A stretch of 64,000 nucleotides of DNA from Candidatus Mesenet endosymbiont of Agriotes lineatus (GTDB lineage: Bacteria > Pseudomonadota > Alphaproteobacteria > Rickettsiales > Anaplasmataceae): the NCBI RefSeq assembly GCF_964019585.1, contig NZ_OZ026454.1, forward strand, positions 1,054,001 through 1,118,000. Direction: 5' to 3'. Of this stretch, positions 1 to 8,300 are shown one piece after another. Numbering within the stretch: position 1 is the stretch's first letter; the number at the start of each line of letters is the position of its first letter. The notes beneath the pieces are model-generated. The model saw only the letters and a program-made list of their open reading frames with translations, ran no database searches and was not told where the DNA came from. The translations under genes and the position numbers were made by a program.

Positions 1-86
1 CCCCACAAATTGACATATAATTTAAGATGTACATCTAAACACCTTAACATTAAATTATATCTACTTTAGGTTAAATAGTCAATATT

Positions 87-647
87 TTACTTAAGCTTGC
101 TACTAGTTTGATAAAACCCTTGTATAATATAGTTATAGCATGACCATATTGCAGTTATTGCTGCAATCCATAAACATATACTTCCTATATATTTAACAAT
201 TGAATAATTATCAGTAATCAGCATTATCACAGCTATCATTTGAAAGAAAGTTTTTACTTTTCCAATTTTGCTAACAGGTATTCTAATAGTTGAATACTCC
301 CTCAGTCCTGATACTAAAATTTCCCTGCAAACTATAATTATCGATGGTATCACGGTAAAATCATTTATTTTTTGTTTGTAGATCAACATAATTATTGTAG
401 AAATAACTATTAATTTATCAGCTATTGGGTCAAATAATTTGCCAAATTCTGACTGTACATCCCATACACGTGCTAAATAGCCATCAAAAAAATCAGTAAT
501 ACATGCAAATAGAAATATTGATATTGTTATCCAACAGGTGTACTGGCTTTCAATATAAAAACTAGATATCATCATAGGTATTGCCAAAACACGGGAGAGT
601 GTTAGTAAGTTAGGTAGTTTTTGTTTAAAATAATTCCACATTATCAT
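87..647 (-). CDS. pgsA: CDP-diacylglycerol--glycerol-3-phosphate 3-phosphatidyltransferase
   Basis: Integral membrane enzyme joining CDP-diacylglycerol and glycerol-3-phosphate, the committed step to phosphatidylglycerol. The CDP-alcohol phosphotransferase signature is complete: DGYLAR followed by G, D and D at the canonical spacing (FGKLFDPIADK). Several hydrophobic helices follow, and the protein is about 186 residues, normal for PgsA. The frame is open to 680, but the family N-terminus (short basic stretch, then NLLTLSR) fits the ATG at 647 (or 641), with GAAAG about 7 nt upstream; the extra 11 residues are probably not translated. It stands alone; the next gene (znuA, same strand) lies 165 bp upstream and that gap shows nothing clear. 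Assignment from motif and length, high confidence. Confidence 0.9.
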   Translation of the reverse strand: MIMWNYFKQKLPNLLTLSRVLAIPMMISSFYIESQYTCWITISIFLFACITDFFDGYLARVWDVQSEFGKLFDPIADKLIVISTIIMLIYKQKINDFTVIPSIIIVCREILVSGLREYSTIRIPVSKIGKVKTFFQMIAVIMLITDNYSIVKYIGSICLWIAAITAIWSCYNYIIQGFYQTSSKLK

Positions 648-845
648 TATAATACTTTCAAGTGGGCAATATACCATCATATAAATGAACGTAATTAATC
701 ACAAATATTTTCTATTTTTTATGACAAACTAAAAAATAACTTGAACTCGAATTTTAAACCTATACTTCAATACTGAAGCTTTAAAGTATGCTATAGAAAA
801 ATTGCCACTTTAAATACTTTTAATAGAGCAATAGATAAAAGTTTT

Positions 846-1697
846 TTAGTTGAAACATGCTTTAAAATTTTTTGCAATACTGCTCATAATAGCAAAATAT
901 GCTTCTTTTCCTGGAGTAATATTATTACCAATTGGATCAAGTATCTTAATCTCAACACTATTTGTAAAGATGCTGCTTCTTACATATTGCTCTTGTGGTT
1001 CGGAGAATATACATCTTATATTATTTTCTTTTATTATTCTTTTTATTTTGTTTATAGTACTAATTTTGATTGATGCCTCATCTCCTAAAGGGAGAATTCC
1101 TCTTGGTGCTGACAAATTAAAATATTTTTCAAAATATTGATAGGCATCATGCACTACAATATACGGCTGATCCTTTGAGCTGCTTAGCTCTCTTTTAATT
1201 TCTTGTGCATTTCTTTCTATCCTTTCTATGGTTTCTTCAGCATTCTTTTTATAAATCCAAGAATTTGCTTTATCAACCTCACTAAGTATTGAGCTAATAT
1301 GATTAACCATTATTTTTGCGTTTTCTGGACTTAACCAAACATGAAAGTCTTTTACATTTTTAGTATGCATGCAGGTCGATCTTAATGGTAGAAGATCTAC
1401 TTTTTGTGAGAGTGCAACTAGTGTTTTTCTCCTAATGTTTTTTATAAATGTTTCTAGCTGATCAGAAACGTAAAATATAACATCGCTATGCTCTAATTTG
1501 TTTGCATTTGAAGGTTTTAACATATAATCATGTATTGATACTACATCATCAATTAGCAGCTCTGGCTCTGTAACCCCATATGTGACAGAAGCAACAAGGG
1601 AATGTATTGGTTTTATCGTTGCAATAATTTTAGGGGGATGAGAGTTAGCGTTTGATTGTATTAAAACAAGTAATAAAAAGAGAAAGACGTGTTTCAT
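846..1697 (-). CDS. znuA: Zinc ABC transporter, periplasmic substrate-binding protein
   Basis: Binds zinc in the periplasm and delivers it to the ZnuBC importer. A signal peptide occupies about residues 1-19 (KHVFLFLLLVLIQSNANS). Cluster A-I metal-binding protein landmarks are visible: H56 in HDYMLKP, H119 in HVWLSPENAK, H183 in VVHDAYQYF and acidic E233 in FSEPQ. The His/Asp-rich loop that many ZnuA proteins carry before the second His is reduced to a short segment. Its start codon overlaps the start of the divergent znuC by 9 bp, so the two genes have no intergenic region between them. The permease znuB is about 51 kb away in this window. Manganese or another metal remains possible as substrate. 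Confidence 0.88.
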   Translation of the reverse strand: MKHVFLFLLLVLIQSNANSHPPKIIATIKPIHSLVASVTYGVTEPELLIDDVVSIHDYMLKPSNANKLEHSDVIFYVSDQLETFIKNIRRKTLVALSQKVDLLPLRSTCMHTKNVKDFHVWLSPENAKIMVNHISSILSEVDKANSWIYKKNAEETIERIERNAQEIKRELSSSKDQPYIVVHDAYQYFEKYFNLSAPRGILPLGDEASIKISTINKIKRIIKENNIRCIFSEPQEQYVRSSIFTNSVEIKILDPIGNNITPGKEAYFAIMSSIAKNFKACFN

Positions 1698-2405
1698 AAT
1701 AGTTTAAGTGATATCGATAGCTCAATTTGTGTAGATGATTATGTTCTAATTGTAAAGAATCTATCTTTTTCATACAGAAATAAACAAGTAATAAGAAATA
1801 TCGACATGTTAGTCAAGAAAGGTGAAATCTTTACCATACTTGGTCCTAATGGAGGTGGTAAAACTTCTCTAGTGCGGATACTAGTAGGAATACATAAAAA
1901 CTATACTGGTTGCATTGAGTATATGGACAATATTGTAATTAGTTACCTCCCACAAAGTTTTGTAATTAACAACTTAATGCCAATGACAGTTGAATATTTT
2001 CTTCTATATAGCCTACTAAGAAGGAAAGTAGATATTGATGATATCATTAAGGATGTCAATATTGAGAGCATATTAGACCAGCAGTTATCGGAGCTTTCTG
2101 CAGGGCAAATGCAACTTGTATTGCTGGCACGTTGTTTAATGTCCAGTCCTGATTTGATAATTCTAGATGAACCTGTTAGCTTTATGGACATTAATGCAAA
2201 AGTAAAGTTTTATGATTTAATTTCTAAATTGGTTAAAAAAAGATCAATATCCATCATCATGACATCTCATGATTTGCGTTGTGCTCTGCGTTATTCTGAT
2301 AATGTAATGTGCATAAATTGCTTTGTTTATTGCCAAGGGATGCCAAATGAAATTGAAAAAGATAGAAATTTTATCACAATATTTCGTGGTTATTTTGAAA
2401 CATGA
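1689..2405 (+). CDS. znuC: Zinc ABC transporter, ATP-binding protein
   Basis: ATPase that powers zinc import with ZnuB and ZnuA. Walker A is GPNGGGKTS (about residues 52-60), the ABC signature is LSAGQMQL and Walker B is LIILDEP. 238 residues is normal. The only plausible start is GTG at 1689, preceded by AGAGAAAG; the next in-frame ATG (1807) would remove conserved strands before Walker A. This start lies inside the first codons of the divergent znuA. The stop overlaps the ubiB start (ATGA), so the two are probably translationally coupled, and rsmA follows 50 bp later: likely one transcription unit znuC-ubiB-rsmA. Confidence 0.88.
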   Translation: MFHNSLSDIDSSICVDDYVLIVKNLSFSYRNKQVIRNIDMLVKKGEIFTILGPNGGGKTSLVRILVGIHKNYTGCIEYMDNIVISYLPQSFVINNLMPMTVEYFLLYSLLRRKVDIDDIIKDVNIESILDQQLSELSAGQMQLVLLARCLMSSPDLIILDEPVSFMDINAKVKFYDLISKLVKKRSISIIMTSHDLRCALRYSDNVMCINCFVYCQGMPNEIEKDRNFITIFRGYFET

Positions 2406-3838
2406 TCGGAAGTGTTATTCGTTTTGTAAACATACTGATAGTTCTAATCCGCTATAATCTGCTCTTTTGTTCATATACAAACAGATCAATCCAAAACACA
2501 ATTAAAGGTAATAAGATAAAGACTGCTCTGCAAAAACTTGGTCCAATTTTTATCAAATTTGGGCAATCACTCTCTGCACGGGTTGACATTTTAGGTGAAG
2601 ATATAACAAATAGTCTGCTGTCTTTGTGTGATAAGCTGCCACCTTTCTCTTATAAGAAAGTTGTTCAAATTATTGAAAGTGAGTTTGGTTGTTCAATTGA
2701 TAGCCTATTCTTAGATTTTTCCGAAAAACCAGTTGCAGCAGCGTCAATTGCACAAGTTCACAAAGCTGTAACGAAGGACGGTAAACTTGTAGCTGTAAAA
2801 GTTTTAAGACCTAGCATTGAAAAAATATTCTCGTGCGATATAAAAATGCTAATGTGGCTTGCAAGCTTGACCCAAAAAATTAGCAAGAATTCACACCGCT
2901 TTAAACCCGTACAACTTGTGCAAACGTTTTCTGAAATCTGTCGTTTAGAGCTAGATTTACGTTTTGAAGCGGCAAATGCTTCAGAGCTTAGAGAAAATAT
3001 GCATAGTGATGAGGAAATTTATATTCCCAAAGTGGATTGGAGTAGAACTTCAAGACGTGTTTTAACTTTAGAGTGGGTAGATGCAACCCCAATATATGAA
3101 ATTCACAAGTTAAATGACTGCAAACAAGTTGCAGAAAACCTCATAACTTTGTTTTGCAATCAGGTATATAGGGACTGTTTTTTTCACGCAGATATGCACC
3201 CTGGCAATTTAATGGTTACTGAAAATAACAAAATTGTCATGGTAGATTTTGGCATAATGGGAAGAATAGATCGTAGCACTTCAATGTATGTTGCAGAAAT
3301 CATAAAAGGTTTTGTAAAGCGAGATTACAGCCACGTCGCTAAAATCCATTTTCAAGCTGGATATGTTTCAGAAAAGTATAGTAATTTTATTACAGCTTGC
3401 AGAGCAATAGGGGAACCCATTGTTGGTAGAGAAATAGAAAACATTTCATTTGCTAATTTACTCACGCAGCTATTTAAAATCACTGCTGACTTCAATATGG
3501 ATATACAATTAGAACTTCTATTGCTGCAAAAAACTATGATTTTAGTGGAAGGCATATGTCGCAGGTTACATCCAAGTATTAATGTCTGGCAAGTGGTTCA
3601 GCTTTGGATAGAAAAACAAGAGAATCAAAGAAATAGATGTATTGAAAAAATGAAAGAATCGTGTTTAGTCAAAACTATACAAGAAGTACCACAGATTATG
3701 AAAAAATTAAATAGAATAGCTGATAATATAATTGAACAGCAGAATAACTCATATGCAAGCAGTAGTAAAACTTATCTGTTTTTACTGCTAATAATTATAG
3801 CTTTTGTTATTTTGCATCTTGGATCTTTTATATATTGA
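2402..3838 (+). CDS. ubiB: ABC1/UbiB-family protein kinase-like ubiquinone biosynthesis protein
   Basis: Atypical kinase/ATPase of the ABC1/ADCK/UbiB family, needed for ubiquinone synthesis and membrane-associated. Diagnostic KxGQ motif KFGQSLSARVD is near residues 52-62. The Ala-rich loop replacing a P-loop is AAASIAQVH (about 111-119), followed by VAVKVLRP (ATP-binding lysine), HADMHPGNLMV (catalytic loop) and VDFGIMG (metal-binding DFG-like). The C-terminus has a hydrophobic helix (about 455-477), the usual membrane anchor. It begins inside the znuC stop (ATGA). No direct role in zinc uptake is implied by the overlap. 478 residues, slightly shorter than E. coli UbiB because only one C-terminal helix is seen. 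Confidence 0.9.
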   Translation: MIGSVIRFVNILIVLIRYNLLFCSYTNRSIQNTIKGNKIKTALQKLGPIFIKFGQSLSARVDILGEDITNSLLSLCDKLPPFSYKKVVQIIESEFGCSIDSLFLDFSEKPVAAASIAQVHKAVTKDGKLVAVKVLRPSIEKIFSCDIKMLMWLASLTQKISKNSHRFKPVQLVQTFSEICRLELDLRFEAANASELRENMHSDEEIYIPKVDWSRTSRRVLTLEWVDATPIYEIHKLNDCKQVAENLITLFCNQVYRDCFFHADMHPGNLMVTENNKIVMVDFGIMGRIDRSTSMYVAEIIKGFVKRDYSHVAKIHFQAGYVSEKYSNFITACRAIGEPIVGREIENISFANLLTQLFKITADFNMDIQLELLLLQKTMILVEGICRRLHPSINVWQVVQLWIEKQENQRNRCIEKMKESCLVKTIQEVPQIMKKLNRIADNIIEQQNNSYASSSKTYLFLLLIIIAFVILHLGSFIY

Positions 3839-3888
3839 AAAATAAGTAAATTTTTAATATAAAATTTAGGCTATCTATATTAGTCCAA

Positions 3889-4668
3889 TTGATTAAACCA
3901 AAGAAAAAATTAGGCCAAAACTTCATTCTATCAAGCGATATTACAGATAAAATAGCTGCACTTGCTGGTGATTTAAGTGAGTTTAATGTAATTGAGGTCG
4001 GTCCTGGATTTGGCTCTCTCACAAGGTCCATATTAAAATGCAGTCCCAAGTACCTTTTATCTATAGAAAAAGATGAATCACTAATCTTAAAGCATAGCAG
4101 CTTAATTGAAAATTATGTTGGTAAGTATCAGATTTTAAACGCTGATGCCCTGCATGTTAAAGAGCGAGAGCTAGTAGATAAACCAGTTAAGGTTATTGCC
4201 AATCTACCTTACAATGTCTCAGTGGTTTTGCTGCTTAAATGGTTAGAAGATATAAATTTCTTTACTAGTTTGACTTTAATGTTTCAAAAAGAAGTAGCTG
4301 ACCGTATTGTTGCTACTCCTAACTCCAAATCATACGGTAGGCTCTCAATACTTACTCAACTGTTTTGCGATGTCAAAAAAGAATTTGATCTAAAACCCGA
4401 AGTATTTTTTCCTAAGCCAAAGGTAGATTCTGCTGTTGTTACAATCACGCCTCTTCCTTCTCCTAGATTCTCAGTTGATATTTGTACCCTTAAAAAGGTA
4501 ATGAATGCTGTGTTCAACAAAAGGCGAAAAATGCTCAGCAGTAGCTTAAAAGAAATATCTCATAATACAGATGCCCTCTTAAACGCAACAGAAATTGAAG
4601 GCAGTAAGCGCCCAGAAGATTTAAACATTGAACAATTTTGCAAATTAGCAAATGCACTTTATAAATAG
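3889..4668 (+). CDS. rsmA: 16S rRNA (adenine1518/1519-N6) dimethyltransferase
   Basis: RsmA/KsgA dimethylates two adjacent adenosines in the 3' hairpin of 16S rRNA during 30S maturation. Sequence shows the N-terminal KKKLGQNFI motif, the SAM-binding VIEVGPGFGSLT, and the catalytic NLPYNVS (motif IV), with the C-terminal rRNA-contact domain to residue 259. The start is TTG at 3889; no ATG lies near, and translation from it gives exactly the family N-terminus (MIKPKKKLGQNF). It is third in the znuC-ubiB-rsmA run and converges on the next gene with only 4 bp between stops. Confidence 0.93.
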   Translation: MIKPKKKLGQNFILSSDITDKIAALAGDLSEFNVIEVGPGFGSLTRSILKCSPKYLLSIEKDESLILKHSSLIENYVGKYQILNADALHVKERELVDKPVKVIANLPYNVSVVLLLKWLEDINFFTSLTLMFQKEVADRIVATPNSKSYGRLSILTQLFCDVKKEFDLKPEVFFPKPKVDSAVVTITPLPSPRFSVDICTLKKVMNAVFNKRRKMLSSSLKEISHNTDALLNATEIEGSKRPEDLNIEQFCKLANALYK

Positions 4669-4672
4669 TAAA

Positions 4673-5695
4673 TCATATTGACCTACCATTGCCTTTTTGC
4701 TGCTCTGATGCTTCTCCTGTTCTATTAAGCTCTCGTTGTGCAAAATTAATGCCTTCTTCAGATGCATTACTAACAAGTTTTTGTACATTCTTAGTAAGAG
4801 GAATTCTAACTGCTTTATTGCTTACACCTTTTTTAGCACCTGATTTAGCCTGCTGTTCTGATTTTTCCTGCTCAGGTTGTTCTGATTTTCCTTCAAATTT
4901 CTTTATCATTTCATATTGAGCATTAAGTAGAAAATTGTCTTTTAATTTTTCTAATACTTCTTTGTGACCCATTCCTTTAATATCAATTCCAATTTTTTCT
5001 AATCCCTTTTTAAACTGCTCTTTTAAAACTTCTAAGTTTTTTTCTGTTGATACGTTAGTAAACTTAGGAGGAATATTAGTTAATTCATCCTGTTGACCCA
5101 CTTCTTTTTTAGGTTGTTTGCTATCTAGATCATTAAGTTCCTTAAGTAACTTTGAACGTTCATTAGCAATTTGAACTATATCGCTTTTAATATTATTACG
5201 ATTATCTCTACCTTTAGTTCCTTCAAGCTTTAAATTAAGGTCATTAATTTTAGCTGCTTTGATTTCCAGTACCCTCTCCATCAAGCCTTTTAACTCACTT
5301 TCAAGATGTTCTATAATTTTATTAGTTACATCATATTTTTGAGTTTCTCTTCCATCCTTAATTTCTTCCAATTCTTTTTTCTTTTGTTCTATTTTCTCCT
5401 CAAGATTCAAAGGTTTGGTGCTATTGTTCTTAATTGCTTCTTGAGATTGATTGTTATTATAATCTACTGTTAAGTTTGCTTTAGTGTCATCTTTTTTTAA
5501 TATATCCATCGCTTCTTTCAATTTTATTAGCCGCTTTTCAGCCAAACCAGGAAAAAAGATACTGAGTAGTTTACTAAATAAACTTCCAGCTAATCCTCTA
5601 AATTGCTTATCAACTAATTCTTTTTTTTCCTTCTCATCAAGTTCATAAAATTTTTCTTTTTTAATTCCAAGACGTGTATAATGATCTGTAGCCAT
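4673..5695 (-). CDS. Lineage-specific coiled-coil protein with a J-domain-like N-terminus
   Basis: 340 residues, mostly charged helix. Residues 4-80 resemble a J domain in layout: HYTRLGIKKE, then an acidic/basic helix (ELDEKEKKELVDKQFRGLAG), then a helix with the KLKEAMDILKKDDTKAN pattern typical of helix IV. The HPD tripeptide that stimulates Hsp70 is absent; the loop reads LLSIFFPGLAEKR instead. Residues 115-215 look like a coiled coil, with a second charged helical part at 220-290 and a Q/E/K-rich tail. No signal peptide or membrane helix is visible. No Shine-Dalgarno is obvious before the ATG. Function unknown. A J-like scaffold or secreted effector is possible, but that is inference. 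Confidence 0.7.
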   Translation of the reverse strand: MATDHYTRLGIKKEKFYELDEKEKKELVDKQFRGLAGSLFSKLLSIFFPGLAEKRLIKLKEAMDILKKDDTKANLTVDYNNNQSQEAIKNNSTKPLNLEEKIEQKKKELEEIKDGRETQKYDVTNKIIEHLESELKGLMERVLEIKAAKINDLNLKLEGTKGRDNRNNIKSDIVQIANERSKLLKELNDLDSKQPKKEVGQQDELTNIPPKFTNVSTEKNLEVLKEQFKKGLEKIGIDIKGMGHKEVLEKLKDNFLLNAQYEMIKKFEGKSEQPEQEKSEQQAKSGAKKGVSNKAVRIPLTKNVQKLVSNASEEGINFAQRELNRTGEASEQQKGNGRSI

Positions 5696-5829
5696 AATCT
5701 TATTTATTAATTAATTTACAAATTATACTTATTTTTTATTAAAATAATGCTAATTTATTAATAAATATAACCTTATATATTGCTTGTTTCTATTTTAGCT
5801 TGTAAGAAACTAATAGCTCTAGTTCCTAT

Positions 5830-6465
5830 ATGCCCATGGTAGAATGGCTAAAATCAGATAAACCAGTTGAATATTTAAGTGCTGTAGAATTTATGGAAAA
5901 AAGGGTTAAGATGATTTCTGAAGGAATAAAACCAGAGCTAGTTTGGCTACTTGAACATTCAGCAATATATACAGCAGGCATCAGTGCAGATGCAGCAGAG
6001 ATCAGTGCAAATATAACCATTCCTGTCTTTCAAACTGGTCGTGGAGGTAGATATACTTACCATGGTCCAGGGCAACGGGTAATCTATGCAATGCTTGATC
6101 TTAAAAAAAGAAATAAATGTGACATAAAGCTATATATCAAAAATTTAAGTACTTGGATAATAAACAGCTTATACCATTTGTCGATCTATGGAGAGTTTAA
6201 AAGTGACCGCATAGGAGTGTGGGTAAATACAAATGGAAAAGAAGAGAAGATCGCAGCTTTTGGCATAAAGATAAGAAAGTGGGTTACATATCATGGTATT
6301 GCCTTAAATGTTCACCCTGATCTATCTCACTATAGCAGTATAATCCCTTGCGGTATTAGAGAATATGGAATAACTTCTATGAAGAAATTAGGAATTGAAA
6401 CTTCCTTAGACGCAATTGATGAAATTTTGCAGAAAGAATTCTATAAAGTATTTTCTAAAACATAA
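5830..6465 (+). CDS. lipB: Octanoyl-[acyl carrier protein]-protein N-octanoyltransferase
   Basis: LipB transfers octanoate from ACP to lipoyl domains, feeding LipA to make the lipoyl cofactor of the 2-oxoacid dehydrogenases (an E3 subunit gene, lpdA, is also in this window). The LipB signature RGGRYTYHGPGQ is near residues 70-81. The catalytic Cys is in IPCGIREYGITS and the conserved Lys region is AAFGIKIRKWVTYHGIALNV. 211 residues matches the family. ATG at 5830; a second ATG two codons downstream could be used instead. It is followed 35 bp later by an MFS transporter. Confidence 0.92.
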   Translation: MPMVEWLKSDKPVEYLSAVEFMEKRVKMISEGIKPELVWLLEHSAIYTAGISADAAEISANITIPVFQTGRGGRYTYHGPGQRVIYAMLDLKKRNKCDIKLYIKNLSTWIINSLYHLSIYGEFKSDRIGVWVNTNGKEEKIAAFGIKIRKWVTYHGIALNVHPDLSHYSSIIPCGIREYGITSMKKLGIETSLDAIDEILQKEFYKVFSKT

Positions 6466-6500
6466 GTAAACTTACAACTATTGACAGAAATCTTATAAAA

Positions 6501-7748
6501 ATGAAAAACATTAAGAAAGCAATAATCTCAAGTGTAATTTGCAACGTAGTTTTATGGTACGATTATACTTTATTTGGCACCTTAATTTATATAATAAGTG
6601 ATGTTTTCTTTTCATCAGAAGGCTATTACATAGGTTTAATAAAAGCCTTTAGTGTTTTTGCTATTGGTTTTTTAGCAAGGCCATTTGGCGCAATTATATT
6701 TGGGCATATTGGTGATAAGCACGGCAGAAGAATTGCACTACTTACCTCAACATTACTTATGTCCGCCTCATCTGCACTTATTGCATTTGTACCGAGCTAT
6801 AGAAATATAGGAATATTTGCATCACTGCTTATAGCAACACTTCGTTTATTGCAAGGAATGGCAATGGGAGGAGAAGCAGGCAGCTCAGTTTTTTTAATTG
6901 AAAATGCAGATAATAAAAAGAATCTAAGTTTTCTTGGTAGTATCAAAATTTTAAGTGGAATGCTTGGTTCTGTGATTAGTTTAATAGTAATAGTAATCTG
7001 CAAAAAAACATCTGATTTTGATTCTTGGGGATGGAGATTACCATTTATATTTTGCTTGTTTATGGGATTTTTTGCTGTATGTACAAGATTTATCTTTGAT
7101 GAAAGCTATGCATATCAAGTAAATAAAAAGAACTTATCAAAATCACCAATCTTAGAGTTTATTAAATACTACAAAAGACCAGTGCTTATATCCATAGGAA
7201 TTGGCATTGCTCAAAATGCTTCTGTCTATGCTCTTTTAGTATTTTTCAAAACTTACGTAAGAGAAATATCACCAGAAAATTTTGATATTACTTACATAAT
7301 AGAAATTTTTGGCAATCTACTGTATGGAATGCTTGCTGTATCTTTTGCTATTTTATCTGATAAAGTAGGAAAAAAAACTATAATGATATTCTCTTGTGTT
7401 ACACTCGCTATGACCAGTTTTCCAGCTTTTTTTATGCTACACTCTAATAGCTATCTAGCTATTATATTTGCGTATTTGATGTTTGCTGTGCCTAGTGCAG
7501 CATCATTTGGTGTATATAACGCAGTTGTGTGCGAATTATTTCCAACAAAAGTTAGATATACTGGTTTGAGTTTAGCACATAATATTTCAGCAGGATTTTT
7601 TGGTGGATTCTCACCTTTAATATGCGCCTGGCTTGTAATGGCAACAGGAATTAAGATCTCCCCTGGATTTTATATAATCTTCTCTGCAATGATCAGTTTA
7701 GTATCTATATTACAAATCAAAGAAAGTGATAAGAATATTGATTGGTAA
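6501..7748 (+). CDS. MFS transporter, ProP-like (metabolite:proton symporter family)
   Basis: 415 residues with about 12 membrane helices. The MFS motif A appears between helices 2 and 3 as GHIGDKHGRRIAL and in weaker form in the second half as LSDKVGKKT. The helix 4 region RLLQGMAMGGEAGSS is the conserved signature of the metabolite:H+ symporter (ProP/KgtP/citrate) family, and WGWRLPFI follows. The substrate (proline, betaine or a dicarboxylate) cannot be read from sequence. An intracellular symbiont would use it to import host metabolites; that is inference. Start ATG at 6501. It is followed by a decayed IS200 element. Confidence 0.85.
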   Translation: MKNIKKAIISSVICNVVLWYDYTLFGTLIYIISDVFFSSEGYYIGLIKAFSVFAIGFLARPFGAIIFGHIGDKHGRRIALLTSTLLMSASSALIAFVPSYRNIGIFASLLIATLRLLQGMAMGGEAGSSVFLIENADNKKNLSFLGSIKILSGMLGSVISLIVIVICKKTSDFDSWGWRLPFIFCLFMGFFAVCTRFIFDESYAYQVNKKNLSKSPILEFIKYYKRPVLISIGIGIAQNASVYALLVFFKTYVREISPENFDITYIIEIFGNLLYGMLAVSFAILSDKVGKKTIMIFSCVTLAMTSFPAFFMLHSNSYLAIIFAYLMFAVPSAASFGVYNAVVCELFPTKVRYTGLSLAHNISAGFFGGFSPLICAWLVMATGIKISPGFYIIFSAMISLVSILQIKESDKNIDW

Positions 7749-7755
7749 ATATTAT

Positions 7756-8095
7756 TTATGTAGTTAGCTTAAGCTTTAGTATTTTAGTGATTTGATATGG
7801 ATCTAATTGTACTAAATACAGATATTTACAGGTCAGAGAGGAATTATCAGAGAATGCAAATTATGTAGAACCTGATCATATACATATTCTATATCTCCAA
7901 ATATCCAACAATATATTAAACAGGAATTTGGGCAACTAAGAAAAAGGTATTTGGGTAATTTGCTGTCACAATGTCAATTTTACAGATGTGCAAAGGTATA
8001 TTGAAGAACAAGAATAATTGCAATATTTTAGAGTTTTAAAACTTGCTTTATAAGCGTTTCTTCAAACCACCAACTTTAGCTAGTGGTAATTGATA
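7756..8095 (+). mobile_element. Decayed IS200-like element (tnpA remnant)
   Basis: The htpG upstream region contains a second, more degraded copy of the element at 43320-43812. Shared blocks include the 13-mer TTTATGTAGTTAG at the left, CCAACAATATATTAAA, CAACTAAGAAAAAG, ACAGATGTGCA(A)AGGTATATTGAAGAACAAGA, and the right-end hairpin-like CCACCAACTTTAGCTAGTGG before TAATTGATA. In one frame CCTGATCATATACATATT encodes PDHIHI, the HUH metal-binding motif of Y1 transposases, and TATATTGAAGAACAA keeps the YIEEQ catalytic tyrosine helix. Frames are broken; nothing here is functional. The remaining bases to 8300 (about 200) are the htpG leader with no clear promoter. Confidence 0.72.
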
Positions 8096-8300
8096 ATTCT
8101 TTTTCAAGTTAAAATTTGCTATAGCTAGTTTTAAGCATGTTTTGGCAGCTAAACTATTTATACAATGATAAAATAGTGGGTTTTACGCTTACTATAGATA
8201 GAGTGTAATGCAAAATCTCGCTAATTTTAGTAGAATGTACACTTGAAAAGCACTCAAATGATGATTAGATCCTAGATGATAGAAATTTGTGGTGTAGCCA

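Noticed and set aside
1-86. TTGACATATAAT near the left edge as a promoter
   Set aside because: The -35-like and -10-like boxes are adjacent, not 16-18 bp apart, and no gene start follows on that strand.
850-1140. Open frame of 96 codons on the plus strand starting in the 3' end of znuA
   Set aside because: Lies antisense to conserved ZnuA code (including Glu233 and His183 regions); the hydrophobic reading is the complement of a charged helical coding region.
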